A stretch of 64,000 bases of DNA from Clitoria ternatea. Its lineage: Eukaryota; Streptophyta; Magnoliopsida; Fabales; Fabaceae. Every line of letters begins with the position of its first letter. Position 1 is the first letter of the stretch. The notes under the pieces were generated by a model. That model did not search any database. It worked only from the letters and a program-made list of their open reading frames with translations, and was not told the DNA's origin. Positions 43,944-56,267 of this stretch are shown one piece after another. Location: positions 91,342,501 through 91,406,500 of the forward strand of contig CM075674.1 of the NCBI GenBank assembly GCA_037962975.1, given 5' to 3'. Position numbers and translations under genes: made by a program.

Positions 43944-45040
43944 TATCCCCAAACTTAAGACTTGCTTGTCCTCAAGCAAATATTCAAATTAATTAACTAA
44001 CAAGCTGTTATTCAACATAATCAACCTTTCCTTAACTTAATTCATGCTATAATTATTGAATACCGACCATGCTTTCTTTTCGCAATTTCTGAAAATATAC
44101 TAACTTACACCTCCTTTGGGAAACAAGATGGTGATGCCTTCCTCACTGGGTCGGTGTTTCACTCTTCTCTCGGTGTATAGGGTAAATAGAATGCACTCAT
44201 CACCTGCGTACTTGTTAGATAAACATAGGCTTGCAACAGTTCTAAACATCATGAAATATGTCAGTACAATCGGATCAGTAAGGGCTTTTTAAGCTTATAA
44301 TGGGGCTGGGCTACAGGCTTTATTATTATTTTTTCGAGTCAGTGACGGGTTACAAGATGTATCCACTGATGCCTTGACTCAATTTTAACTTAATTGCCTC
44401 TACTTAGCAAACTCTATTATTTTCCGAGTGAATGCTAACTTAACAACTTACGGTGCTTTACACCTTTTTTTTCTTTCAGTCCTCTGGACTTTTTCTTTTC
44501 TTTCTTTTCTTCCATCTTTTTCCGATCACAAATTTTTATTTTTTTTTATTTTTTTTCTTCTCGGCTTTTCTAGTTCTCCCTTCATTTCTCTAGTTATTCA
44601 TCTATAACCAAGGTCGGAGTGTGTCCTTAATTGCTGTTAGGCACACTCTTCATCCCCAAACTTAGAACTTGCTAGTCCCTAGCAATAAGTAAGACTGAGC
44701 AATTCATCAGTGAAACATCCAAGGGTAAATTCAGTCAGTTTTTTCTTAGATATATAGGCTTGTAACGTTAGGTGAATAAACAGAATAAAGGGGTCTCAGG
44801 CTCAAACATAATTATTGGGTCAAAGGATAATTTAAAATATTAGGAAGGCTAATTTTTGGCCCTGGCTAAATTAACAAAGAAGGCCTTCATCATTTCCGAT
44901 TGACTGGCATACAATCAATTAGCAAGCACTGAAGCAAATTCTATTTCACTAACTAGCATGCAGGTTCACTCGGAAAGAATAATAGAGGCTCAAAAGCTAC
45001 AAATATAACACTTAATCAGCCAGTCATGTCCCCAAACTTA
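43944..45040 (-). other. Polypurine tract of Athila element and PPT-like duplicates
   Basis: The functional tract at 43944-43957 reads TAAGTTTGGGGATA on the minus strand, against the LTR. Near-copies of AAGTTTGGGGA lie at 44652-44664 and 45027-45040. The rest of 43958-45490 shows no gene. Confidence 0.75.
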
Positions 45041-45495
45041 ATGTAAGGTCATACATTTAGATTGCTAACTAGCATGCCGAGTAAACAATTAATTAATGAT
45101 GAAAAATAGTTATGGGCAGGGATCATGAGTCAAACAATGCCAATTAATTCATTAACCCGACTAAAGCTTAAGAATCAGTAAACTTTAAATTATTAAGATG
45201 GATTTGAAATTAAGCACAATAAACATATTTTATCAATTAAGGAGTCGGAATATCAATTAAGGAGTCGGAGTAATAGAATACTTCCCTTTTACCTGACTGG
45301 CAGTGCCTGGAAAGCAATTACTCGGACTGGCATGCATGGATTTACCGATACAATTGAGAATAAATAATAACAACAAATTAATAAAGACATAAAATTCCAT
45401 TACAACTACAAGAAAATATTCATTGTTCAGAAAAATATTAAAATAAAGTCAAGTCATTACATAAAAACAGCATAATAAAAATACGGAGCAACAAC

Positions 45496-46796
45496 TCAAT
45501 CATCCTGATCCTCATTCTCTTCGTTCTGCTCTGAAGATGGTAGGAGGTCAGCTGCCAGGGGTACGTCCTCAGAGGGAATAGTGAATCCAATGGAGGCCAA
45601 CCATGCATCTCTGTTAGGTGGGGCTCCCATTTCTGCTGTGTGCTTTACCCTCAATCTGGTGGCAATCTTCCTGAGCATGAGATCGTGGTTCAAGACCTGA
45701 TCATAGATTCCAAGTTGCATCTTCTTCATGACCTACAATTCCTGCAACACCATAGAAATATCAGAAGAAGAAGAACCGGCTCCTGCTGATTGCCCGGGAT
45801 GCTTGGGCTCTTTGGGCATAAAATTATCAACATGGCTTATCACCCACTGCTTATCCATCACTCTTTCAGGCTTGACCTTTGTCAACTCAGCATAGTTGAC
45901 CTTAGCCTGATACTTTTGAGCTAGCAAGGTGATAACCGAGCAGTATGGCAGTTGAAGATTCTTATCCAGGTTTTTCATCATTTCTTCTAAGATCAGCTCA
46001 CCGAGATTTACATGCCAACCCTTCATCAGGCAGAACATCAATACCAACCTTTTAATGGTGATTTCTGTTGCATGCATCACCGGTTGTAGAGATGAGAGGA
46101 TATAATGGCACCACAACAGTGGAAGATGGTCCAGAGAATTTTCTTGACACTCTTTGGTCGACCATCAGCCCTTGTCAGATAAACAGCGCCTTATTGACAG
46201 CATTCTTCTAATATATCTTTCCTCAAATTTGCATTCTCTGCCCGATGAAAAATATCAACTTTCCATGTGTACTGGCATCCTTCCTCCTCCAAAATTGGTA
46301 CTTTCAGAAGCTTGTTCAGGATGTCACCAGTTAAAGGAATGGTGACTCCTCTCAGGAAGGAAGAAAATGGAAAGTCATCTTCTCTTGAGTGGGTTCTGAG
46401 GTTAGCATAGAACTCTCGGGTGAGTTCCTGGTATCCATGGCCCAAATTTTCGTTGAAAAACTGCCAGCCTCTTTGAATCATGGCAGCTTGGACATCATCA
46501 TCAGCACATTTGCCTCCTTCAAGGACAAGAGCTCTGTCCCTTATGACTCCCCTGGTTTTGAATTTCTTTTCATATTCCTGGGCAGCCTTCGCATCTCGAA
46601 ACCTAAGCCCATCATAATGTCTGTTCACCGGAGATTCTGTCCTCGCAGCTGGACTTGGGCTTGATTCATGAGATGGAGAATCAGGAATTTCAACCGTCAC
46701 CACTTCTTTTTCTTTTCCCCTTTTGTTTTTCATCTCATTTCCCTCTGCAGAGCTCTGTACAGCTTTCTGCAGAAGTCTTTGAGATCTCCTTTTCAT
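45496..46796 (-). pseudogene. Athila env-like ORF, broken
   Basis: Env-like by position after pol; no enzymatic role known. ATG at 46794-46796 gives MKRRSQRLLQKAVQ, followed by a Ser/Pro-rich stretch and a putative plant transposon protein-type domain (RFRDAKAAQEYEKKF, RGWQFFNENLGHGYQELTREFYANLR, LRGVTIPLTGDILNKLL). A stop at 46191 and a frame change near 46110 break it. The sense resumes at 46116-45733 (KGWHVNLGELILEEMMK, LTKVKPERVMDKQW) and, after one more stop, to 45496. A methionine further upstream (46934) would add a hydrophobic segment (YIFSVAVIFGFCYLYSVRL). Family comparison favours the inner start. Confidence 0.8.
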
Positions 46797-46934
46797 AGTG
46801 AATGATTGTAAAATGATGGTAATAAACAACCTTACTGAATACAAGTAACAAAAACCAAAAATCACAGCAACCGAAAAAATGTAAGACAAATGGCTATGAA
46901 CAATGGAAGAAATTTTTACAATGAAATAGTACAA

Positions 46935-47230
46935 TACGAATTATTTAACTAGAATTGAAAGAGTTAAAAGAAAAGATGGTACCTTTCTCAGGAATTACAG
47001 ATATGCCTTTTCGTCTTCAAGAACCCAAGTTTCGGCATAGAAATTTAGGGTTTGTACACTGAAGGGTTTTTATACTGTTGAACCCTCTACCTGAGATATG
47101 CGTAAGCACGCTGAAATGTTGGCGTACCAACGCTCCATTTTCTTTTATTATTTTTATTTATTGTTATTTCATTTTGTTTTATTTTTATTTTTATTTAAAT
47201 GTTATTTATTTATTTTTATTCTCTCTTTTT
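46935..47230. other. Non-coding spacer with T-rich tract
   Basis: ATTTTTATTT-type low complexity at 47140-47230. No gene. Confidence 0.6.
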
Positions 47231-48480
47231 TTTAAGAAAATATGGTATTCAATAAAGCACACTTGCTCGGCTCACATAATGAATAGATGAAAAATCGAGT
47301 GTTGAGTGAACAAAACATCGAGTGCAGAAAAGGCTGAGTAAATGGAAGAATCGATGAACAAAAGACGAACGACAAAGTGAGAGAAAAGCTGAGTGAACGA
47401 AACAACGAGTGGAAGGACGAATGAATTAAAGATAGAGTGCGGGAATGAGAGACTGTGTGGATACAAGAAAAAGTAATGGAATAGTGAAAAAGTAACCGAG
47501 TGGATACAAGAAAGACGAGTGACCATGAGGGTGGATGAAAAAAAAAACGAGTGGAAGAAAGAACGAATGAAAAAGAACGAATGAAAACAAATTCTGAGTA
47601 AATAGGACGAGTGAGAGATATACCGACCGAATGAAGGTGATAAGTAAATGAAAGAGTGAGTGGAAGAACAAATGGAAGAATGACACGTGAATGAATGAAC
47701 AAGATCCCGAGTGAACCAAAATCGAGAAAGAGGTCGACCGAATAGATGAGAGAATAACAGAATCGTACGAGAAACTGAAAAATAAAAGGAAACCAGTGAT
47801 GGGAACACCGAGTGGATAAAAAACGAGTGAATGGGAAAATTTCGGAGAGATGGGTGAAGGAACGAAAAAAAATAGAAATCAGGTAAATTGAAAGAACGAG
47901 TGAATGAAAACTGAATGGAAATGATCCTGAGTGAATGAAGGACGAATGGATACAAGAACGAGTGAAAGAATGAATGAATGAAGTAGAGTGCATGAGAGAC
48001 GAGTGAACAATGAATAGACGAGTGAATAACTGCAGTGAGATACGAGTGAACAGAAAAGCGAGTGGGAGAAAGAACGAATGAAAGTAAGGCCGAGTGAAGG
48101 AAAGAACGAGTGGAGGAACACACGAGTAAAATAAATGACGTTTGGAAGAGTGAAAGAGTGAATGAAAGAATGAGTGGAAGAGATACTGAGTGGATGAGTG
48201 ACGAGTGAATGAGTGAGAAACTGAGTGAATGAAAAACGGGTGGATGAAAAAGAAAAATACAGAGTGTGTGAGAAAACCGAGAAAGAAATTAGGTGGAATG
48301 AAACAACGAGTGAATGAATACCGAGTGGATTATACCGGGTGAGAATGAAAAACAAATGAATGAAGAATGAGTGGACGTAAGAACGGAAAAATGAGTGAAA
48401 GAAAGTAAAAGAGTGAATGACTGACCGAGTGGATTAAATGAGAGACCGAGTGATAAAAGGGCCGACTAAGATAAGTCACC
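47231..48480. repeat. GAGTGAATGAAAGAACGAGTG-type low-complexity repeat in Athila spacer
   Basis: About 1.2 kb of irregular short repeats built on CGAGTGAA/GAATGAAAGA. It leaves long stop-free frames in all three minus-strand registers, rich in Phe-His-Ser-Phe, which is a repeat artefact. The reverse reading is CACTCG(T/G)TTCTTTCA, related in words to the ACTCGG clusters of element A and of the Athila LTR. Confidence 0.85.
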
Positions 48481-48629
48481 CTCCATCATCTGACTCGTTC
48501 ATTAAATCAACGATCAGAAATCATTTATTAAAGTCTCCCTTTTTATTCAACATCAAAATTGGGAGTTTATTGAAGAATGACAAGTGAAGAGTTTTCAGTC
48601 AGGAAAAAGGGTTAAGAATGAGTAACAGT

Positions 48630-48830
48630 GACCCGAGTATGCCACTCTCGCTCAAGCTTGTTAAGCAATCGCTTAAGCGTGAATCAACGGCAGAAGCTTC
48701 TCGCTTAAGCTGACAATGTTTCGCCTGAGCAGAATGGAAGAATCAGAATCGGACTTCATTCATGTTTAACTGAAAAAGAGTTACGCTTGAGTGTAAATAA
48801 ATTCGCTCAAGCGAACCAAATACTGATTCT
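48630..48830. repeat. CGCTTAAGCG/CGCTTGAGCG palindromes in Athila spacer
   Basis: Several CGCTTAAGC, CGCTCAAGC and GCTTGAG words near 48648-48820, akin to the 21-bp LTR repeat unit core (CGCTTGAGCG). Confidence 0.7.
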
Positions 48831-49024
48831 AATTCGAACCAAGGAATTGATGAAATCTGATCACCGAACCCTTATTTAAAACTTCACAAATTTTTTCAAA
48901 CATTATTCATATATTTATTTATTTATTTATTTTTCGACTCAAAATTTACAGAATATAACACTCGGAACGTAGGGCTGCCTCCCTAGAGCGCTTCTTTAAG
49001 GTCACTAGCTTGACCTTCTGGCAT

Positions 49025-51719
49025 CTAAGAAGATGCCTGCAGTAGTATGGAGGTTTTCTGCCTATCAAACTCTCCTCCAAAGTAGAGTTTGAGTCGTTGG
49101 CCATTCACTTTAAAAGTTCTCTCGGTGGTCGGGTCTTTCAATTCGATTGCACCATGAGGAAAGACCTCATTTACAATAAAAGGTCCCGACCACTTAGATC
49201 TGAGCTTTTCAGGAAAGAGTCTTAATCGGGAATTGAACAACAAGACTTTATCGCCCATTTGAAACTCTTTTTTATTTATCCACTTATCATGCCACCTCTT
49301 AGTTTTCTCTTTATAGATGGAGGCACTCTGATAAGCGTTGAGTCGGAACTCCTCAAGTTCATGGAGTTTCAGAACTCTTTCCTCCTAGGATTGGTCGAAA
49401 TCCAGATTTAACAGCTTTGTGGCCCACCATGCTTTATGTTCCAACTCCACAGAGAGATGGCAAGCTTTACCATAAACTAACTAATACGGGGACATGCCAA
49501 TCGGAGTTTTAAACGCTGTCCTATAGGCCCACAATGCATCATCTAATTTAACCGACCAATCTTTCCTAGATTTCCCGACCACTTTCTCTAAAATTCTTTT
49601 AATTTCTCTATTTGAAAGCTCAACTTGTCCACAAGTTTGTGGATGGTATGGAGTGGATACCTTATGTAAGACCTCATAGTGCTTCAGGGCTTTTTCCATT
49701 ATTTTATTACAAAAATGTGACCCCCCATCACTAATGAGGACTCTCGGAACTCCAAACCTAGAGAAAATGTTCTTCTTTATGAACCTAAGCACCACATGTG
49801 CATCATTGGTTCTGGTTGGGATTGCCTCCACCCACTTGGAGACATAATCTACAGCAACAAGTATATATTCATTGGAGAACGACTTTGGAAATGGTCCCAT
49901 AAAGTCGATACCCCAGACATCAAATAATGCCACAACTAAAATGTTTGTTAAAGGCATGCCAGCTTTAGCAGAGAGACCTCCGCTCCTTTGACATTTATCA
50001 CACCTTTGCACATACACTTTAGCTTCCTGAAAGATAGTCGGCCAATAAAAGACACTCTGTAAAACTTTTACTGCTGTACGGGAGGCACCATGATGTCCTC
50101 CATAATAGGAGTCATGGCAATGCCATAAGAGCCTTTCCTGCTCGGATTTAGGCACACATCTCCTGATCACTCCATCTACTCCTATTTTATAAAGAAATGG
50201 ATCATCCCAAAGAAAGGTTTTACTATCATGAAAGAATTTTTTCTTCATTTGGGATGTCCAGCCGTCAGGTACCACCGAGGCACTTTTGAAGTTGGCCATA
50301 TCAGCATACCATGGCCCGGTGATAATTGCCATCAACCTCTCATCTAGAAATTCTTCTTTTATTAAAACAGAATCCGATTCACCTTCCAGACGAGACAGTT
50401 GATCGGCAACTGAGTTCTCTACTCCCTTTTTGTCTGTTATTTCTAAGTCAAACTCCTGGAGTAAAAGAACCCACCTGATCAGTCTTGGCTTGGATTCTTT
50501 TTTGGCTAGCAAGTACTTAATTGCCGAGTGATCTGTATATACAATGACTTTTGCACCAATCAAGTAAGCACGAAATTTATCAAATGCATACACCACAGTA
50601 AGCATTTCTTTTTCAGTAGTGGTGTAATGTATTTGATTTTCGTTCAACACTTTACTAGCATAATAAATTACATGAGTTAATTTTTCTTTTTTCTGACCCA
50701 GCACAGCTCCGACTGCAAAGTCACTTGCATCACACATTAATTCAAACGGTAAAGACCAATCGGGTGCTGCAAGGATCGGAGCTGAAGTCAATCTCTGTTT
50801 CAAATTTTCAAAAGCCTTGACACAGTTTTCATTAAACATAAAGGCATGATCTTTTACAAGCAAGTCAGTCAAAGGCTTAGCTATTTTTGAAAAATCTTTT
50901 ATAAATCTTCTGTAGAAGCCAGCACATCCTAGAAAACTCCTCACTCCTTTCACATTGATCGGAGGAGGAAGTTTTTCAATGATTTCGATCTTGGCTCTAT
51001 CCACTTGAATGCCCTCAGCAGAGATTTTGTGGCCAAGGACTATCCCTTCCTTAACCATAAAATGACACTTTTCCCAGTTAAGGACAAGGTTAGCCTCCTG
51101 GCATCTCACCAGCACCTTAGATAGGTTGCTGAGGCATGTATCAAAACTACTACCAAAGACAGAGAAGTCGTCCATAAATACTTCAATGAATTTCTCCACC
51201 ATGTCCCCAAAGATTGCTAGCAAACACCTTTGAAAGGTTGTTGGAGCGTTGCACAAACTGAATGGCATGCGCCTATAGGTAAAGATTCCATATGGACAGG
51301 TGAATGCTGTCTTCTCTTGATCTTTTGGGTCAACCACAATTTGGTTATAACCCGAGTAACCATCAAGGAAGCAGTAGTATTCATGACCCGACAGTCTCTC
51401 AAGCATCTGGTCAACAAACGGTAAGGGAAAGTGGTCTTTCCTAGTGAAGTCATTCAGCCTTCTATAGTCTATACACATCCTCCATCCTGTGGTCGGTCTA
51501 GTAACTATGACTTCACCTTTTTCATTTTTAACAGTTGTCATCCCTCCTTTCTTGGGCACCACTTGGACCGGACTGATCCAAGCGCTGTCCGAGATAGGAT
51601 AGATGATTCCTGCATCAAAAAGCTTGACCACCTCTTTCCTGACAGCCTCTTTCATTATAGGGTTCAATCTGTGTTGTGGCTGAACTACAGGGGAATAGTC
51701 ACCTCCATCAGAATTTTAT
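49025..51719 (-). pseudogene. pol: Athila pol: reverse transcriptase, RNase H, integrase
   Basis: A 728-codon open frame (51667-49481) is continued by 49258-49025. RT: WRMCIDYRRLND, LDGYSGYNQI (Asp102) and FMDD at 164-167. RNase H: CDASDFAVGAVLGQ and YTDHSAIKYLL. The integrase zinc domain is WHCHDSYYGGHHGASR...CDKCQ. The catalytic Asp is in GIDFMGPFP, the second Asp in LISDGGSHF, and the Glu in GQVELSNREIKR. A TAG ends the frame at MSPY, another TAG lies near 49387, and the C-terminal domain (MGDKVLLFNSRLRLFP, KWSGPF) then resumes. A frameshift near 51700 separates it from protease. The catalytic set looks complete, but the stops make an intact polyprotein impossible. Confidence 0.92.
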
Positions 51720-53039
51720 GCATACAAAATGATGGACTGATTCCCTTCAAATCAGAAATGTTCCAGCCAATCGCAGATTCGTGTGTCTTTAAAACCCCTA
51801 TTAATTTGTCAACATCCTCTTCTTTTAAGTCAGCATTAATAATGACAGGATGTGTTTCGTCCTCTCTCAGGAAAACATATTGCAAATGAGAAGGCAAAGG
51901 TTTTAAATCATATTTTTCTTCAGAAACTTCCTTTCCTTTCTCAACTTCAGTAATTTTCAAATCATTTTTCTTTTCTTTTTCAAAATCACCTACTTCCAAT
52001 ACTTCCAGTAGGTTCAGCATTTCTGAGTGAGAGTCATTTAACTCCTCAGTCTCGGAGTCAAAGTCATCCTCTAAAAAGGTTCGTAAGACCTCTTCTTCAA
52101 TTTTTAAAAGCATTGGAGTCTTGTAACTTTTAATTTCTTCAATCATTAAGCAATCCATCTTTTCAGCCAGATGTTTCATGGAATTAAAGACATTAAAAGT
52201 TACTTGCTCCTCCTGAACTCTCAGCATGAGTTCACCCTTTTCTACATCAATCAATGCTCTGCCTGTAGCTAGAAAGGGTCTACCTAAGATCAAAGGAATT
52301 TCTCGATCAGCCTCCATATCCAACACTATAAAATCTGCTGGGAAGATAAATTTGTCTACCTTAACTAATAGGTCTTCCAGCATCCCCTGGGGATATTTAA
52401 TGGACCTGTCAACCAACTGCAAAGACATACGAGTCGGTTGCAGGTCATTAATTCCCAATTTTTTCATCAAAGATAGAGGCATCAGATTTATACTAGCTCC
52501 TAGGTCACAAAGAGCACTTCCTACATGAATATCGCCAATTGTACATGGTATTGTAAAAGATCCAGGATCTTCTAGCTTTTGAGGAAGTTTCTTTTGGATG
52601 ATTGCACTGCACTCTTGAGTGAGAGCAATCATTTCATCCCCCTTAAGCTTCCTCTTCTTAGACAACAGCTCTTTCAAAAATTTTGCATAGGAAGGCATCT
52701 CCTGCAATGCCTCGGCAAAAGGGATATTTATGTGAAGTTTCTTAAATACATCTAAGAACCTAGCAAACTTTTGCTCTTCTATTTGCTTTTTAAACCTGTG
52801 TGGAAATAAAGCATTCCTCAGTTTTTCAGGAGTCAGCTTAGAAGCTTCCTCCAGAATCAGATCAACCTTTTTCTTTTTCTTTTGGTGGACTTTATTTTCT
52901 TTTTCTTTTTCTATTTCATTTTCATTTTCAGCTTCATTATTAACCTGCTCAATTTCTTGCACTATTTCTTTTTCTTTATCTTTTTCTGAGCTTATTTCCT
53001 GACTCGGAGGTGGAGAAAGAATTTTTCCACTCCTAGTGG
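51685..53039 (-). pseudogene. Athila protease region
   Basis: A 425-codon frame (52962-51685) with upstream sense through TTRSGKIL (about 53030). It has a Lys/Glu-rich start, a conserved FKKLHINIPFAEALQEMP block, then the aspartic protease core ALCDLGASINLMP, DFIVLDME and IPLILGRPFLATG. The end reads HKILMEV and then loses frame. The protease would cut the Gag-Pol polyprotein. A one-base shift near 53070 separates it from gag. Confidence 0.88.
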
Positions 53040-54260
53040 TTATAGCTTTGCAATGTTCCTTGGATTTACCTCGGTATCTCCAGGAAAATTGCCTGCTTGC
53101 CTCTCAGCTAATTGCTTAGAAAGCTGTCCGACTTGATTTTCTAGATTTCTTATGGACGCTTCTTGATTTTTAAAACTGGTCTGAGTGGCCTGGATGAACT
53201 GAGAAAGTACATTCTCAAGTTCTGACTTTTCTTTAACAGGAGGGTGAGAAGGTTGTTGTGGTCTATTTATGGGTTGATTTTGTGGGATGTTCTGATTCAA
53301 ATGTGGACCTTTCTACCAGGAAAAATTGGGGTGATTCTTGTAATTAGGATTAAAGGAATTAGAAGGATAATTCCTTTGATATTGTTGCTGCCCCATATAG
53401 TTAACTTGCTCGGAAGGCACATTTGGATCACACATTCCATTTTCATGGTCTCCACCACAAAAGTCACAACTTATCATAGAAACTTGACTTGGCTTTTGGA
53501 GTTTTGAAATCTGTATGCTTAGTTTCTCCAAAGCCTAAGTCATCAGCTTACTCTGAGCCAGATAAGCATCTTGTGCTTCTAGTTCTAATATCGCTCTCTT
53601 AGGGACTTGGCTCCTCTCACTAATCAGACATTCATTAGAAGCCATAACATCAATCAGCTCTATGGCTTTTTCTACAGTTTTAGTTGTTAATGAGCCTCCA
53701 GCCGAGGCATCAATCAGGACCCTGGTAGCTGGCCTGACACCATTATAAAATATAGTAACCTGTTGCACATCGGTGATCTGATGATGAGGACATTTCCTCA
53801 AACTCTCCTTATACCGATCCCATGCTTCCATCAAAGATTTACCTTCTCTTTGTTGGAAACACGTGATTTCCGAGCGCAACTTCGCATATTTAGAAGGAGG
53901 AAAGTACTTAATCAAAAATTTTCTTTGTAAGTCCTCTCACGTGGAAATACTGCCTCTCGGTTGACTCTGCAACCAGGCTTTAGCTCGGTCCCTTAGAGAA
54001 AACGGAAACAATCTCAGTCGAATTGCCTCTTCAGGGACTCCGTTCATTTTTACTGTATCATAAATTTGGAGGAAGGTTGCTAGATGCAAATTTGGATCCT
54101 CAACCTCACTTCCTCCGAACTGTTCATTTCTTACCAATTGCAGTAAAGCTGGTTTAAGTTCAAAATTATTTACTGCAATCAGTGGCCTAAGGATGCTAGA
54201 TTGTGATCCTTCTTCAGTCGGCCGGGAGTAGTCACCTAGTGTAACTCTCCTCTGTTCCAT
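53040..54260 (-). pseudogene. gag: Athila gag, broken by several stops
   Basis: Start MEQRRVTLGDYSRP at 54260. NNFELKPALLQLVRNEQFGG and LRLFPFSLRDRAKAWLQS are hallmark Athila gag text. In-frame stops stand after SIST (53937), after KLMT (53535) and after PNFSW (53313), and the frame shifts near 53070. Three of the breaks fit TGG to TGA/TAG or CAG to TAG. A zinc knuckle-like CDFCGGDHENGMC lies near 53440. The tail contains a coiled-coil-like segment (NQEASIRNLENQVGQLSKQL). Confidence 0.9.
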
Positions 54261-54523
54261 TTTTTTTGTTCTTTTTGCTTTTTCTCTTTTCTCAGTTTAC
54301 GTTTTAACAAATCGATATTAGGATCAAAGAAGAAAGGCTCTCCTCTGTTCCTTGACTGCATACAACAAATGTTAAACAAAAGAACAATTCACAGCTACGA
54401 CTACAGCTACATGAAAACAAACAACTACTACTACTAAAAACAAAAATCAAACTACGTACTAAATGCAAACAAAAGTAAACAGTTCAGTCTAGTACCGGTC
54501 CAAGGATTGTTGATATTACTCAA

Positions 54524-54544
54524 CAATCCCTGGCAACGGCGCCA
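54524..54544 (-). other. Primer binding site of Athila element
   Basis: The minus strand reads TGGCGCCGTTGCCAGGGATT, complementary to the 3' end of tRNA-Asp (one internal mismatch from the usual text as I recall it), the primer known for Athila elements. Confidence 0.88.
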
Positions 54545-54550
54545 TTAACT

Positions 54551-56267
54551 TGATGCTAAATCTTTGAGTCATTAACTTGGTGTGTAATTCTTAGAGGATT
54601 TATTCTTTGGCAAGCGCACCAGTCGTTAAAATTGTATTATATTTGATCGTCCCACAGGGATTGTGGTAAGTACCTCAATCTTGGACAGATACAAGCTGAA
54701 CCAACACAATGATCAAAGGATTCATTCAGTTTTTGTTGATTTTATACTTTCTAAGTTTTTATATTTTTCAGAGACAGTATTAAGGATGAAATACGATTGA
54801 TAAGAGATAGGTTAGGATTGCTTCAGTTTACAACTTCATCAAGAAAATGCAATTGAGGTTCAATCGAGTTCAAACACCAAAAGGACAATCCGCAAGTGGT
54901 TATTCCCTAATTCCTTAGGTGAAAAATGCTAACTCTTATGCATCAAACCTTAATCCCTTAAGTGCTCGATTAACATATGAATCTAATGCGAAATTGGAGG
55001 TTGAACTCTAACTATTCACCTAATTACTAGGCCTGAATTAGTTAGAAAGCTGGAAGTTACCTAAGCTTCAACCATGATTCCTCACTGGTGAAGTTCTTCA
55101 TCAGATCTGGATTTGTCAATCTAGTAAAGCAGATCCACTCCTCAGCTCGTTCTCCTCAGGATCTAGAAGTCAACTTCCTCAATACACCTTTAAGATTCCA
55201 TCGCAACCCTTCGCAATCCCAACCTTAGGGACTTAGAAATCCATCGACATTGGTTCTATCGAAGGAAGTTGGAAAGACATGGATGAGAAAGTTTAGAGAG
55301 CGAAAGGAATTAGAGAGATGTTGGAAATGGAAAATGAATTGTATTCTATGTACTCTGTTCTCTGATGTTGTTACAGAATATGTACAAGCATATATATAGG
55401 CATCTACCTAACTAACTAACTAATTACATAATTACGGAATAACTAACTAATTACAGCTCAGCTCTTAACAAATTACAGTTCAGACTTAGCTAATAACAGC
55501 TCAGCACTTAAATTACAAAGGTACAAAAGTAAGAGAGAAGGCAGTATGAACAGCACTGGTGCCGAGTGTCTCTATGGAGGGAACAGTCGGTGTTTAAACA
55601 ACTTGCCTTCACGCTTGAGCGTGAAGGACTCTCGCTTGAGCGCGAAAGACTCTCGCTTGAGCGTGAAAGACTCTCGCTTGAGCGGCTTTGAAGTATGCAC
55701 TGCAGTATCGCTTTCTTAGCTTAAGCGTTATGGAGAAGCTTGGGTGAGAGTGATATTTTGGAGTCACACTTGAGCGTGAGCTTGCTCGCTTGAGCGTTAT
55801 GGATTATTCAATTAGCATTCTGAAGTTGACGCATTTTTCGATCGGTGCTTTTAAAGTCTCGCTCGGGTTCTTCATGCAATATTCGGTTCCCTGTTGCAGT
55901 CGGTGTCTTGAAGCATTTCCCAGTCGAACTTTTGGAGTTTCACTCGGATTTGTGAAATCTCACTCGACTTTTTAGAATTTCACTCGGATTTTCCTTCTTA
56001 GCTTGAGCGCAACCTGTTCCTGCACCAATAAACACATAACTGCCTAGCATTTGTACGCTGGCTGCTTAGTGAAATTGTAAATAATCATAAACTCTTAACT
56101 AATTAATGTTTTTAACCATTTTCTTACATAAATAAAACACTTTTGAAATAAACAACTAAAACATGAATTATTAACAAATTATTAAATAATAAAGTCAAAA
56201 CTAAACAATAATTAATGAATTATGTTAAATAAAAGGTGAAATAATTAAGTCTTTTCAAGACTTATCA
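54551..56267 (-). repeat. 5' LTR of Athila element (1717 bp)
   Basis: Same ends as 42209-43943. It carries three rather than four copies of the 21-bp CTTGAGCG unit (55626-55685), which explains most of the length difference. TATA candidate at 55391-55399 (minus). Bases 54261-54523, between the gag start and the primer site, hold no other feature. Confidence 0.95.

Larger units (their letters stand above)
42209..56267 (-). mobile_element. Athila/Calypso-type Ty3 retrotransposon nested in element B, 14059 bp
   Basis: LTRs are 42209-43943 and 54551-56267, and the duplication ATTTT lies at 42204-42208 and 56268-56272. The minus strand holds a tRNA-Asp-type primer site, gag, protease, RT-RNase H-integrase, a long repeat-rich spacer, an env-like ORF, polypurine tracts and the 3' LTR. 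LTRs are about 97% identical by eye. All ORFs except the central pol frame are broken. Confidence 0.95.

Noticed and set aside
47232..48355. Overlapping 150-280 codon frames rich in Phe, His and Ser
   Set aside because: All three minus frames are open at once because the region is a GAGTGAATGAAAGAACGAG-type repeat.
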